38,306 nucleotides of DNA, taken from the NCBI RefSeq assembly GCF_016745505.1, contig NZ_JAERUC010000164.1:1-38306 (forward strand), in the 5' to 3' direction. The position numbers were made by a program, and so were the translations under genes. A model generated the notes under the pieces. That model was not told the origin of the DNA, searched no databases, and saw only the letters and a list, made by a program, of their open reading frames with translations. The stretch is from Streptomyces silvae (lineage in GTDB: Bacteria; Actinomycetota; Actinomycetes; Streptomycetales; Streptomycetaceae). Shown here piece by piece: positions 14,597 through 22,865 of this stretch; position 1 is the first letter of the stretch, and each line of letters opens with the position of its first letter.

Positions 14597-15079
14597 ATGC
14601 AGAACGCCGTGGAACGCGAGCTGGAAGTGAAGCTGGTCCTGTCCCCCGAGCGGTCCGTCCCCGTACCGGCCCGGCTCTCCTACTTCACCGACGACCCGTA
14701 CGCCGTGCACGTCATGTTCCACATCGGCTCCGAGTCGCCCGTCCACTGGACGTTCGCCCGTGAGCTGCTGGTGGAGGGCGTGTTCCGGCCGTGCGGGCAC
14801 GGGGACGTACGGATCTGGCCGACCAAGGTCGAGGACCGGGGCGTCATCTGCGTCGCGCTCACCTCGCCCGACGGCAACGCCCTCCTGGAGGTGCCGTCGG
14901 CCGCGGTGGCCGCCTGGGTGGAGCGCACCCTGCGGGTGGTGCCCCCGGGGACCGAGAGCACGCTGCTCGGACTGGACGCGGCCCTCGCCGAGCTGCTCAC
15001 CCCGCTGCCGGCCGACGACCTGTGGCTGGGCGACCCCTGGTCCCAGTCGCCCGACGAGACGCAGGACGGGGAGGCCTGA
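14597..15079 (+). CDS. ssgG: SsgA-like sporulation/cell-division regulator, SsgG type
   Basis: A 160-residue cytoplasmic SsgA-like protein (SALP). SALPs occur only in sporulating actinomycetes and guide division-septum placement and peptidoglycan remodelling. Core motifs include VPARLSYFTDDPYAVHVMFH, VHWTFARELLVEGVFRP, GDVRIWP and a Ser-Pro-Asp-Gly turn before ALLEVP. The extended C-terminal tail (ADDLWLGDPWSQSPDETQDGEA) is longer than in SsgB. The assignment as SsgG rests on that and on remembered synteny: in S. coelicolor ssgG (SCO2924) lies three genes before hppD, as here. S. coelicolor ssgG mutants skip sporulation septa. Start at ATG 14597 with GGAAGG upstream. It is convergent with the FAD oxidase, 17 nt apart. 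Confidence 0.87.
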   Translation: MQNAVERELEVKLVLSPERSVPVPARLSYFTDDPYAVHVMFHIGSESPVHWTFARELLVEGVFRPCGHGDVRIWPTKVEDRGVICVALTSPDGNALLEVPSAAVAAWVERTLRVVPPGTESTLLGLDAALAELLTPLPADDLWLGDPWSQSPDETQDGEA

Positions 15080-15096
15080 GCGGCGGCGTGCGGGCG

Positions 15097-16464
15097 TCAG
15101 AACAGCTTGCCCGGGTTGAGGAGCCCCAGCGGGTCGAAGGCGGCCTTGATGCCGCGCTGCACCTCGACGCCCACCTCGCCCAGCTCACGGGCGAGCCACT
15201 CCTTCTTCAGTACGCCGACCCCGTGTTCACCGGTGATGGTGCCGCCCAGTTCGAGGCCCAGCGCCATGATCTCGTCGAAGGACTCGCGGGCCCTGCGGGA
15301 CTCGTCGGCGTCGGTGTGGTCGAAGCAGACGACGGGGTGGGTGTTGCCGTCGCCCGCGTGGGCGCAGACACCGATGGTCAGGCCGAACTTCTCGGCGATG
15401 GCCGCGGTCCCCTCGATCATCGCGCCGAGCTTCGAGCGCGGCACGCACACGTCGTCGATCATCGTGGCGGACTTGACGGTCTCCAGGGCGGGGAGGGACA
15501 GCCGGCGGGCCTGGAGCAGGAGTTCGGACTCGGCGACGTCGTCGGCGGGCACCACCTCGGTGGCGCCGGCCGCCGTGCACAGCTCCCCGACGGCGGCGAG
15601 GTCGGCCGCCGGGTCCGGGGTGTCGAAGGCGCAGAGCAGCAGCGCCTCGGTGGTCTCGGGGAGGCCCATGGACGCCATCGCGTTGACGGCGTGCACCGTC
15701 GTACGGTCCATCAGTTCGAGGAGTGACGGCGTGTGTCCCCGCTCCATGATCCGGCACACCGCGTCGCAGGCCGCCGCCGCCGACGCGAACTCGGCGGCCA
15801 GCACCAGCTGCTGCGGGGGCTGGGGCCGCAGCGCGAGCACCGCCTTGACGACGATACCGAGGCTGCCCTCCGAACCGACGAAGAGCCGGGTGAGGTCGTA
15901 GCCCGCGACGCCCTTCGCGGTGCGCCGTCCGGTGTTCAGCAGCCGCCCGTCGGCCAGGACGACCTCCAGGCCCAGGACGTACTCGGCGGTGACGCCGTAC
16001 TTCACGCAGCACAGGCCGCCGGACGCGGTGCCGATGTTGCCGCCGATCGTGCACATCTCCCAGCTGGAGGGGTCCGGCGGGTAGTAAAGGCCGTGCTCGT
16101 TGACGGCGCGGGACAGCGTGGCGTTGACGACGCCCGGCTCGACGACGGCGATCCGGTCGACCGGGCTGATCTCCAGGATCCGGTCCATCTTCACCAGGGA
16201 GAGCACGATGCAGCCGTCGGAGGCGTTGGCGGCGCCCGACAGGCCGGTCCGCGCGCCCTGGGGGACGACGGGGACCCGCAGGGCGGTGGCGGTCCTCATG
16301 ACGTGCTGGACCTCCTCGACCGTGCGCGGGAGCACCACGACGGCGGGGGAGCCCGCGTCGCAGAAGCTCGCCATGTCGTGGGCGTACGAGGCGGTGATGT
16401 CCGGGTCCGTGATCAGTGCCTCGGCCGGGAGACCCGCGCGCAGTCGTTCGAGGAGAGCGTCCAT
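15097..16464 (-). CDS. FAD-binding oxidase, GlcD/D-lactate dehydrogenase family
   Basis: A 455-residue flavoenzyme of the VAO/PCMH fold. The N-terminal FAD_binding_4 domain contains VPVVPQGARTGLSGAA and the pyrophosphate-binding region around TIGGNIGTASGG; the C-terminal FAD-oxidase domain ends with GTITGEHGVGVLKKEWL and FDPLGLLNPGKLF. HAGDGNTHP is the usual substrate/metal loop. Family members oxidise 2-hydroxyacids such as glycolate, D-lactate or D-2-hydroxyglutarate; the exact substrate cannot be told. There is no GlcE/GlcF partner here, so it is a stand-alone enzyme. Start at ATG 16464. It is divergent from the TPR gene. Confidence 0.92.
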   Translation of the reverse strand: MDALLERLRAGLPAEALITDPDITASYAHDMASFCDAGSPAVVVLPRTVEEVQHVMRTATALRVPVVPQGARTGLSGAANASDGCIVLSLVKMDRILEISPVDRIAVVEPGVVNATLSRAVNEHGLYYPPDPSSWEMCTIGGNIGTASGGLCCVKYGVTAEYVLGLEVVLADGRLLNTGRRTAKGVAGYDLTRLFVGSEGSLGIVVKAVLALRPQPPQQLVLAAEFASAAAACDAVCRIMERGHTPSLLELMDRTTVHAVNAMASMGLPETTEALLLCAFDTPDPAADLAAVGELCTAAGATEVVPADDVAESELLLQARRLSLPALETVKSATMIDDVCVPRSKLGAMIEGTAAIAEKFGLTIGVCAHAGDGNTHPVVCFDHTDADESRRARESFDEIMALGLELGGTITGEHGVGVLKKEWLARELGEVGVEVQRGIKAAFDPLGLLNPGKLF

Positions 16465-16504
16465 GATCCAAGCGTGGCACCCGGGGCCAATGGTGTGAAC
16501 CCGT

Positions 16505-16551
16505 CTGCGTCACCCATCACGGAGCGCGATGCGATCTTCGTACTGACGCAG
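16505..16551. promoter_or_regulatory. Inverted repeat in the FAD oxidase/TPR divergent promoter
   Basis: CTGCGTCA (16505-16512) and TGACGCAG (16544-16551) are perfect 8-bp inverted arms 31 nt apart; the second arm abuts the TPR start codon. It could be an operator or a start-proximal stem. Confidence 0.4.
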
Positions 16552-16555
16552 AGTG

Positions 16556-18292
16556 ATGGCCATGGATGCCAAGCCGCAGCAGAACCCGGAGCCGCCCCCC
16601 TCCACCCTGCCGCCCCAGGGTGCGACGTCCGTCCCGCCGCCCCCCGCGCCGATGCGCACCACGCTGCGCAGGGCGGCGTTCGGCGCGGTGGCCGCAGCCG
16701 TGCTGGTGGCCGGCGCGGTGATCGCCGTACCGGATGACGAAGGGGAGGCCGCACCGCCTGCGCAGGGTCCCGTCGCACGGGCCGAGTCCGCGGCGGCGGC
16801 CGGCTCCCCCGCCTCCCTGTCCGACCTGACCGCCCTCATCGGCGACCGGCAGAAGTGGGTGGAGACGCACCCCGCGGACGCCCCGTCCTGGGCGGTGCTC
16901 GGCACGGCGTACGTGGAGTGGGGGCGCCGGGCGGCGGACTCGGCGTACTACACCCGGGCCGAGCAGGCCCTCCAGCGGTCGCTGGCCGCGCTGCCCGGTG
17001 AGCGCGGGAACGTGCAGGCCTGGGTGGGTCTCGGGGCGCTCGCCAACGCCCGGAACGACTTCCTCGCCGGGAAGAAGTGGGGCGAGACGGTCCGCTCGCG
17101 GCAGCCGAAGGAGTGGACGGCGTACCCGGTGCTGATCGACGCGTACAACGGCCTCGGCGAGTACGCGGCGGCGGCCAGGGCGACCGAGAAGTTCGGCACC
17201 CTGCGCAAGGGTGCCCCCGCCCTGGCCAGGACGTCCGAGATGTACCGCAACCAGGGCTGGCGCGAGGACGCCCTGGCCACCGCGCAGGAGGCGGCGGACC
17301 TCGCCGGCGCCCCGGCCGCGAAGGCGGCGGCCCTGCACCGCCTCGGGGACCTGGCCGCCGAGCGCGGGGAGCCGGCGGAGGCCCTCGCGCAGTACGACGC
17401 CGCGCTGCGCACCGACCGCGGCCACCTCCCGTCGCTGGCGGGCCGGGCGCGCGCCCTGGCGGCCCTGGAGCGTACGGACGAGGCGCTCGCGGAGTACCGG
17501 ACGGTGACCACGAAGCTCCCCCGCCCGGAGTACGTGCTCGAACTGGGCGAGCTGTACGAGTCGCTGGGCCTCGACGGTGACGCGCGCACCCAGTACACGA
17601 AGCTCCGGGACCTGCTGACGCGGGCACGGACGGCCGGGGTCGACGAGTCCCTGACCGAGGCCCGCTTCGAGGCGGACCACGGTGACCCGGAGGCGGCGGT
17701 GGAGCTGATGCGCACCGAGTGGGCGGCACAGCGCCGCAGTGCGGCGGTCTCGGACACCCTGGCCTGGGCGCTGCACCGGGCGGGGCGCAGCGAGGAGGGC
17801 ATGCAGTACGCGGAGCGTGCGGTGGAGACGGGCGTACGGGACGCCTCGTACGCCTATCACCTGGGGGCGATCGAGAGCGCCCTCGGCCAGGACGGTCCGG
17901 CCCGCGGCCATCTGGAGGAGGCTCTGCGCACGAACCCGTACTTCTCGCCGCTGGCCGCTCCGCTGGCGCGGGAGGCCCTGGACGCGCTGGGTGAGCCGGC
18001 GGCGGGCGGCCCGGAGGCCGTGCAGCCGTCGGGTCCGGAGCCCGGCCCGTCGCAGGAACCCTCGCGGGGTCCGGACAAGGGGGCCGACAAGGAGGCCGAG
18101 AAGGAGCCCCGCCGGGAGCCGGGGGCGGGCTCCGGGCCGGAGCCATCGGCATCCACGGGCTCGGCGGGCTCGACCGGTTCGGCGGGCTCGGGTGGTTCCA
18201 CGGGCTCTGCCGGCTCGGACGACTCCACAGGTGCGGCAGGCGCCTCCGCGGCCCCGCGTGCGAAGCCCGGAGCGGCCACGGCGTCCCCGTGA
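16556..18292 (+). CDS. Membrane-anchored tetratricopeptide-repeat protein
   Basis: A 578-residue protein: a short Pro-rich cytoplasmic start, one membrane segment at about residues 42-58 (AAFGAVAAAVLVAGAVIAV), then many degenerate TPR helices from about residue 90 to 480 (for example AEQALQRSLAALPGERGNVQAW and GEPAEALAQYDAALRTDRG). The tail from about 490 is disordered: acidic/basic Pro-rich, then Ser/Gly/Thr repeats (GSAGSTGSAGSGGSTG). TPR domains bind partner proteins, so it is probably an envelope scaffold; no enzyme motif is visible. The first three in-frame starts (GTG 16553, ATG 16556, ATG 16562) cannot be separated, and no good ribosome-binding site is present, so the mRNA may be leaderless. 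Its stop faces a shared terminator. Confidence 0.85.
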   Translation: MAMDAKPQQNPEPPPSTLPPQGATSVPPPPAPMRTTLRRAAFGAVAAAVLVAGAVIAVPDDEGEAAPPAQGPVARAESAAAAGSPASLSDLTALIGDRQKWVETHPADAPSWAVLGTAYVEWGRRAADSAYYTRAEQALQRSLAALPGERGNVQAWVGLGALANARNDFLAGKKWGETVRSRQPKEWTAYPVLIDAYNGLGEYAAAARATEKFGTLRKGAPALARTSEMYRNQGWREDALATAQEAADLAGAPAAKAAALHRLGDLAAERGEPAEALAQYDAALRTDRGHLPSLAGRARALAALERTDEALAEYRTVTTKLPRPEYVLELGELYESLGLDGDARTQYTKLRDLLTRARTAGVDESLTEARFEADHGDPEAAVELMRTEWAAQRRSAAVSDTLAWALHRAGRSEEGMQYAERAVETGVRDASYAYHLGAIESALGQDGPARGHLEEALRTNPYFSPLAAPLAREALDALGEPAAGGPEAVQPSGPEPGPSQEPSRGPDKGADKEAEKEPRREPGAGSGPEPSASTGSAGSTGSAGSGGSTGSAGSDDSTGAAGASAAPRAKPGAATASP

Positions 18293-18302
18293 CCCGCATG
18301 CG

Positions 18303-18337
18303 TGAGGGCCCCTCTCCCGGCCGGAGAGGGGCCCTCA
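18303..18337. terminator. Bidirectional terminator between TPR gene and hppD
   Basis: Perfect 15-bp stem (TGAGGGCCCCTCTCC at 18303-18317, complement at 18323-18337) with a 5-nt loop, between convergent stop codons. Confidence 0.85.
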
Positions 18338-18347
18338 GCCGTGCCGG

Positions 18348-19493
18348 CTACAGGTTGCCGCGCTTCTCCTGCTCGCGCTCGATCGCCTCGAACAGGGCCT
18401 TGAAGTTGCCCTTGCCGAAGCCCATCGAGCCGTGCCGCTCGATCATCTCGAAGAAGACGGTCGGGCGGTCCTGGACCGGCTTGGTGAAGATCTGCAGCAG
18501 GTAGCCGTCCTCGTCACGGTCGACGAGGATCTTCAGCTCGCGCAGCGTCTCCACGGGCACGCGGGTCTCGCCCGCCCACTCCCCCAGCGTGTCGTAGTAC
18601 GAGTCCGGGGTGTCCAGGAACTGCACACCGGCCGCCCGCATCGCGCGTACGGACGAGACGATGTCGTTCGTGGCGAGCGCGATGTGCTGGACGCCCGCGC
18701 CGCCGTAGAACTCCAGGTACTCGTCGATCTGCGACTTCTTCTTCGCGATCGCCGGCTCGTTGATCGGGAACTTGACCTTGAGGGTGCCGTCGGCGACGAC
18801 CTTCGACATGAGGGCGGAGTACTCGGTGGCGATGTCGTCGCCCACGAACTCCTTCATGTTGGTGAAGCCCATGACCTTGTTGTAGAAGGCCACCCACTCG
18901 TTCATCCGGCCGAGCTCGACGTTGCCGACGCAGTGGTCGACGGCCTGGAAGGTGCGCTTGGCCGGCGGCTCCACGATCGGGGCGGCGGCCGTGTAGCCGG
19001 GGAGGTAGGGGCCGTCGTAGCCACCGCGCTCGACCAGCGTGTGGCGGGTCTTGCCGTACGTGGCGATGGCGGCCAGGACGACCGTGCCGTGCTCGTCCTT
19101 GACCTCGTGCGGCTCGGTGATGCCCCGCGCGCCGTGCTCGACGGCGTACGCGTAGGCCGCGCGGGCGTCGGGCACCTCGATCGCGAGGTCGACCACGCCG
19201 TCGCCGTGGGCGTGCACATGGTCGGCCAGGAAGGTGCCCCATTCGGTGGACGCCTTGATGACGGAGGTGAGGACGAAGCGGGCGGAGCCGTTGGTCAGGA
19301 CGTAACTCGCGGTCTCGCGGCTGCCGTTCTCCGGTCCGGAGTAGGCGACGAGCTTCATGCCGAAGGCGGTCGAGTAGTAGTGCGCCGCCTGCTTGGCGTT
19401 GCCCACCGCGAAGACCACCGCGTCCATTCCCTTGACCGGGAAGGGATCGGCCTGCCGGGCGGTGTCGGGGGTGGTGTGCACAGTCTCAGTCAT
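18348..19493 (-). CDS. hppD: 4-hydroxyphenylpyruvate dioxygenase
   Basis: A 381-residue Fe(II) dioxygenase that converts 4-hydroxyphenylpyruvate to homogentisate in tyrosine catabolism (and toward ochronotic pigment). It has two vicinal-oxygen-chelate domains. The Fe ligands are visible as His in VDHCVGNV, His in VQHIALAT and Glu in FFEMIERHG; the C-terminal helix (GKGNFKALFEAIEREQ) that closes the active site is intact. Length is normal. Start at ATG 19493. It is divergent from the Lrp/AsnC gene. In S. coelicolor, as I recall, hppD is activated by the neighbouring AsnC-type HpdA and repressed by the IclR-type HpdR, and both homologues appear in this window. Confidence 0.96.
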   Translation of the reverse strand: MTETVHTTPDTARQADPFPVKGMDAVVFAVGNAKQAAHYYSTAFGMKLVAYSGPENGSRETASYVLTNGSARFVLTSVIKASTEWGTFLADHVHAHGDGVVDLAIEVPDARAAYAYAVEHGARGITEPHEVKDEHGTVVLAAIATYGKTRHTLVERGGYDGPYLPGYTAAAPIVEPPAKRTFQAVDHCVGNVELGRMNEWVAFYNKVMGFTNMKEFVGDDIATEYSALMSKVVADGTLKVKFPINEPAIAKKKSQIDEYLEFYGGAGVQHIALATNDIVSSVRAMRAAGVQFLDTPDSYYDTLGEWAGETRVPVETLRELKILVDRDEDGYLLQIFTKPVQDRPTVFFEMIERHGSMGFGKGNFKALFEAIEREQEKRGNL

Positions 19494-19544
19494 GTCCGAA
19501 GGTTCCCGCCGCTCCGCAAGGTGCGCAACAGTTCGCGGATCCCC

Positions 19545-19559
19545 TGGTCAATCTGACCA
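19545..19559. promoter_or_regulatory. Palindrome between hppD and the Lrp gene (candidate HpdA operator)
   Basis: TGGTCA-ATC-TGACCA is a perfect 6+3+6 dyad 52 nt upstream of the hppD start and 57 nt upstream of the Lrp gene start. Its size and symmetry match Lrp/AsnC dimer sites. Confidence 0.55.
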
Positions 19560-19615
19560 CCCGGACGCCAGGATGGGCGGGCTGTCTGTACAGGCTGACC
19601 ATCGGGAGGCGGATC

Positions 19616-20089
19616 ATGGCGATCGATCGACTGGACGGCCGGCTCATCGTGCTGCTGGCCCGCGAGCCCCGGATCGGCGTGCTGGAGGCGTCGCGGCGGC
19701 TGGGAGTGGCGCGTGGGACGGTCCAGGCGCGCCTCGACCGGCTTCAGTCCAATGGCGTCATCCGCGGCTTCGGACCGGACGTGGACCCGGCGGCGCTCGG
19801 CTACCCGGTCACCGCGTTCGCCACCCTGGAGATCAAGCAGGGCCAAGGCGTCGACGTGCGGGCCCATTTGAGCAGCGTGCCCGAGGTCCTCGAACTGCAC
19901 ACGACGACCGGCCACGGAGACATGCTGTGCCGGCTCGTGGCCCGCTCCAACGCCGATCTCCAGCGGGTGATCGACCTGGTCCTCGGCTTTGATGGCATCG
20001 TGCGGGCCTCCACGGCGATCGTCATGGAAAATCCGGTGCCCCTGCGTATTATCCCGCTGATCGAGCAGGCTGCAGAGGACACCGCCTGA
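19616..20089 (+). CDS. hpdA: Lrp/AsnC family regulator (HpdA-like)
   Basis: A 157-residue feast/famine regulator. The N-terminal winged helix (MAIDRLDGRLIVLLAREPRI, then a recognition region around SRRLGVARGTVQARLDRL) is followed by a RAM ligand-binding domain (ITAFATLEIKQG-type strand, VPEVLELHTTTGHGDMLCRL, VIDLVLGFDGIVRASTAIVM). It lies divergent from hppD with 122 nt between them, the arrangement described for HpdA, an activator of hppD that also represses itself in S. coelicolor (recollection). The start at ATG 19616 has GGGAGGCGG just upstream. The betaine transporter operon starts 16 nt after its stop, so some read-through is likely. Effector probably tyrosine or 4-hydroxyphenylpyruvate, by inference. 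Confidence 0.9.
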   Translation: MAIDRLDGRLIVLLAREPRIGVLEASRRLGVARGTVQARLDRLQSNGVIRGFGPDVDPAALGYPVTAFATLEIKQGQGVDVRAHLSSVPEVLELHTTTGHGDMLCRLVARSNADLQRVIDLVLGFDGIVRASTAIVMENPVPLRIIPLIEQAAEDTA

Positions 20090-20105
20090 GCCTACGGAGC
20101 ACCAT

Positions 20106-20753
20106 GTGAACTTCTGGGAGTATTTGGGCACTCGCCACCAGCAACTGCTCACCGACACGTATCAGCACGCCAGCGCCGTCTTCCAGTGCATGGTCATCGC
20201 TACGCTGCTCGGTGTCCTGATCGGTGTGATCAGCTACCGCAGCGGCTGGGGCGGATCGCTCGCGATCACGTCCACCTCGGCGATCCTCACCATTCCGTCG
20301 CTCGCCGCGATCGGTCTGCTGATTCCCCTCGTCGGTCTCGGGGTCCCGCCCACCGTGATCATCCTGACCCTGTACGGGCTGCTGCCCATCGTCCGCAACT
20401 GCATCGTCGGGCTGCGCGGGGTCGACCCCGCCCTCGTCGACGCGGCGAAGGGCATCGGCATGTCCCGGGCCCGTCGGCTGCTGAAAGTCGAACTGCCCCT
20501 CGCATGGCCGCCGATCCTCACCGGCATCCGGGTCTCCACCCAGATGCTGATGGGCATCGCCGCCATCGCCGCCTACGCCTCGGGCCCCGGACTCGGAAAC
20601 GAGATCTTCCGGGGCCTCGCCTCACTCGGAAGCGCCAACGCCATCAACCAGGTCCTCGCCGGCACGATCGGCATCGTCATTCTCGCCCTGCTCTTCGACG
20701 CCGCGTACGTGCTTCTCGGGCGACTCACCATCTCCAGGGGGATCCGTGCCTGA
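20106..20753 (+). CDS. Glycine betaine/quaternary amine ABC transporter permease (OpuCB type)
   Basis: A 215-residue inner-membrane permease with about six helices. The ABC-coupling EAA loop is seen in VDAAKGIGMSRARRLLKVELPLAWPPILTGIR, characteristic of the OpuC/ProW family. Start is GTG 20106; the overlapping ATG two bases earlier runs straight into a stop. Its last 8 nt overlap the ATPase gene. It is the first of four overlapping genes, so the operon is translationally coupled and contains two different permeases, as in OpuC/OsmU-type importers. Confidence 0.92.
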   Translation: MNFWEYLGTRHQQLLTDTYQHASAVFQCMVIATLLGVLIGVISYRSGWGGSLAITSTSAILTIPSLAAIGLLIPLVGLGVPPTVIILTLYGLLPIVRNCIVGLRGVDPALVDAAKGIGMSRARRLLKVELPLAWPPILTGIRVSTQMLMGIAAIAAYASGPGLGNEIFRGLASLGSANAINQVLAGTIGIVILALLFDAAYVLLGRLTISRGIRA

Positions 20754-22017
20754 GACCGTCACCACGCCCTCGGACTCGGCCTCGGCCCGCCCGGCGAGCA
20801 CCTCGGGCGCCACCATCCAGCTGGAGAACCTCACCAAGTCCTACCCCGGCAGCCCCTCCCCGGCCGTGGAGGACGTGTCCATGGACATCAAGGCCGGTGA
20901 GACCGTGATCCTCGTGGGCCCCTCGGGCTGCGGGAAGTCCACCACGCTGAAGATGATCAACCGGCTGATCGAGCCGACGTCCGGGCGGATCAGGATCGGC
21001 GACGAGGACGTCACCGACATGGACCCGGTGAAGCTGCGCCGCAAGATCGGTTACGCCATCCAGTCCTCCGGTCTCTTCCCGCACATGACGGTCGCGGAGA
21101 ACATCGCCCTCGTGCCGAAGATGACGGGCTGGTCGAAGTCCGGGGTGAAGGACCGGGTCGAGGAGATGCTCGACCTGGTCGGCCTCGACCCCCGGGAGTT
21201 CCACGGCCGGTACCCGCGCCAGCTCTCCGGCGGCCAGCAGCAGCGGGTGGGCGTGGCGCGGGCCCTGGCCGCGGACCCGCCGGTGCTGCTGATGGACGAG
21301 CCGTTCGGTGCGGTCGACCCGATCACCCGCGACCATCTCCAGGACGAGCTGATCCGCCTCCAGCACGAGCTGCACAAGACGATCGTCTTCGTCACCCATG
21401 ACTTCGACGAGGCCATCAAGCTGGGCGACCGGATCGCGGTACTGCGGGAGCGGTCGCACATCGCGCAGTTCGACACCCCCGAGGCCATCCTCACCAACCC
21501 GACGGACGACTTCGTCTCCGGCTTCGTGGGCGCGGGCGCGGCCCTGAAGCGGCTCAACCTCACCCGCGTACGGGACGTGGGGATCGCCGACTTCCCCACG
21601 GTGACCGTCGAGGACCCGCTCCAGTCGATCTTCAACAAGCTGCGGGACGGCCAGCACAACGAGCTGCTGATGCTGGACCGCCGCAACCGTCCGTACAAGT
21701 GGCTGCGGCGCGGCGATCTCATGCGGGCCAAGGGTTCGCTGGCCAGGGCCGGACAGCTGGTGCACGACACGGTGACCCGGGACGCCACCCTGCACGACGC
21801 GCTGGAGGCCGTGCTGACCGACAGCGGTGGGCGGGTCGCGGTGACGGGGCGGCGCGGCGAGTTCATCGGCGTCGTCGACATGCAGACCCTGATGAACTCC
21901 GTGCAGGAACTCCTGGAGGCGGACCGCCTCGCCGCGATGGAGCACGAGCACGATCTGGAGGAGCTGCGCTCCCACCGGACGGAGCAGGAGCTGGAAGGGG
22001 GTGACGGCGGACTGTGA
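20746..22017 (+). CDS. Glycine betaine-type ABC transporter ATPase with CBS domains (OpuCA type)
   Basis: A 423-residue ATP-binding subunit. Walker A is GPSGCGKST at residues 58-66, the signature LSGGQQQ at 160-166 and Walker B VLLMDEP at 180-186, with the D-loop/H-loop VFVTHDFDEA. Residues about 265-400 form a tandem CBS region (from VGAGAALKRLNL to VTGRRGEFIGVVDMQ), which in OpuA-type importers senses ionic strength or nucleotides. The last residues are acidic. GTG start overlaps the previous gene; the final 4 nt (GTGA) overlap the next gene's start. Confidence 0.95.
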   Translation: MPETVTTPSDSASARPASTSGATIQLENLTKSYPGSPSPAVEDVSMDIKAGETVILVGPSGCGKSTTLKMINRLIEPTSGRIRIGDEDVTDMDPVKLRRKIGYAIQSSGLFPHMTVAENIALVPKMTGWSKSGVKDRVEEMLDLVGLDPREFHGRYPRQLSGGQQQRVGVARALAADPPVLLMDEPFGAVDPITRDHLQDELIRLQHELHKTIVFVTHDFDEAIKLGDRIAVLRERSHIAQFDTPEAILTNPTDDFVSGFVGAGAALKRLNLTRVRDVGIADFPTVTVEDPLQSIFNKLRDGQHNELLMLDRRNRPYKWLRRGDLMRAKGSLARAGQLVHDTVTRDATLHDALEAVLTDSGGRVAVTGRRGEFIGVVDMQTLMNSVQELLEADRLAAMEHEHDLEELRSHRTEQELEGGDGGL

Positions 22018-22865
22018 CCCCCAGTCATCAGGCTCCCCCCAAGGGGCAACGGCCGCCCGGGGAACACGAGGTGGGCGGCAAGGCCTTCCGTGACGAAGAG
22101 GCCGAGCCCACCCCGTCGTCCGCACCGGCGCGCCGTATCACCTGGAAGAAGCTCGTGGTGGTGCCGGCCGTCTGCGCGGTCGTGCTCGTGGTGACCTACC
22201 TGTGGATCTCCAACGTCGATCTCGACTCGATCGCGGAGAACTCGCTGGCCGGCGACAACGTGCAGGTCCGCTGGTGGCAGCACGTCAGGCTGACCGCGAT
22301 CTCCACCTTCTGGGTGCTGATCATCGCGCTTCCGCTGGGCATCGCGCTGACCCGCCGCGGTCTGAACAAGGCCGCCCCCGCGGTCACGGCCCTCGCCAAC
22401 ATCGGCCAGGCCACGCCCGCGATCGGGCTGCTGGCGCTGCTGGTGATCTGGCTGGGCATCGGCCCGTCGACGGCCATCACCGGCATGGTGATCTACGCGG
22501 TCCTGCCGGTGCTCTCCAACACGGTGGCGGGGCTGAACCAGATCGAACCGACCCTCGTGGAGGCGTCCAAGGGCATCGGGATGTCCGCGATGGGCACCCT
22601 CACCCGGATCGAACTGCCGCTGGCCGTCCCGCTGATCCTCGCGGGCGTACGCACCGCCCTGGTGCTCAACGTGGGCACGGCGACCCTCGCCACCTTCGGC
22701 GGCGGTGGCGGGCTGGGCGACCTCATCACCTCCGGGATCCAGACCCAGCGCATGCCCGTGCTGGTGCTCGGTTCCGTACTGACGGTGGTGCTGGCACTGC
22801 TGGTGGACTGGCTGGCTTCGCTGGTCGAACTGTGGCTGACGCCGCGCGGACTGGAGGAAGCGTGA
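22014..22865 (+). CDS. Second glycine betaine-type ABC permease
   Basis: A 283-residue permease. A hydrophilic N-terminus of about 40 residues precedes the first helix (KLVVVPAVCAVVLVVTYLWI). The coupling motif appears as VEASKGIGMSAMGTLTRIELPLAVPLILAGVR. It is paralogous to the first permease but longer, so the complex is probably a heterodimeric pore. GTG 22014 overlaps the ATPase stop by 4 nt and its own stop overlaps the lipoprotein start by 4 nt, so strict translational coupling is expected. Confidence 0.93.
   Translation: MTPSHQAPPKGQRPPGEHEVGGKAFRDEEAEPTPSSAPARRITWKKLVVVPAVCAVVLVVTYLWISNVDLDSIAENSLAGDNVQVRWWQHVRLTAISTFWVLIIALPLGIALTRRGLNKAAPAVTALANIGQATPAIGLLALLVIWLGIGPSTAITGMVIYAVLPVLSNTVAGLNQIEPTLVEASKGIGMSAMGTLTRIELPLAVPLILAGVRTALVLNVGTATLATFGGGGGLGDLITSGIQTQRMPVLVLGSVLTVVLALLVDWLASLVELWLTPRGLEEA

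Noticed and set aside
12322..14763. A long plus-strand open frame opposite the RDD genes
   Set aside because: Low-complexity Arg/Gly/Pro translation, antisense to two recognisable RDD proteins.
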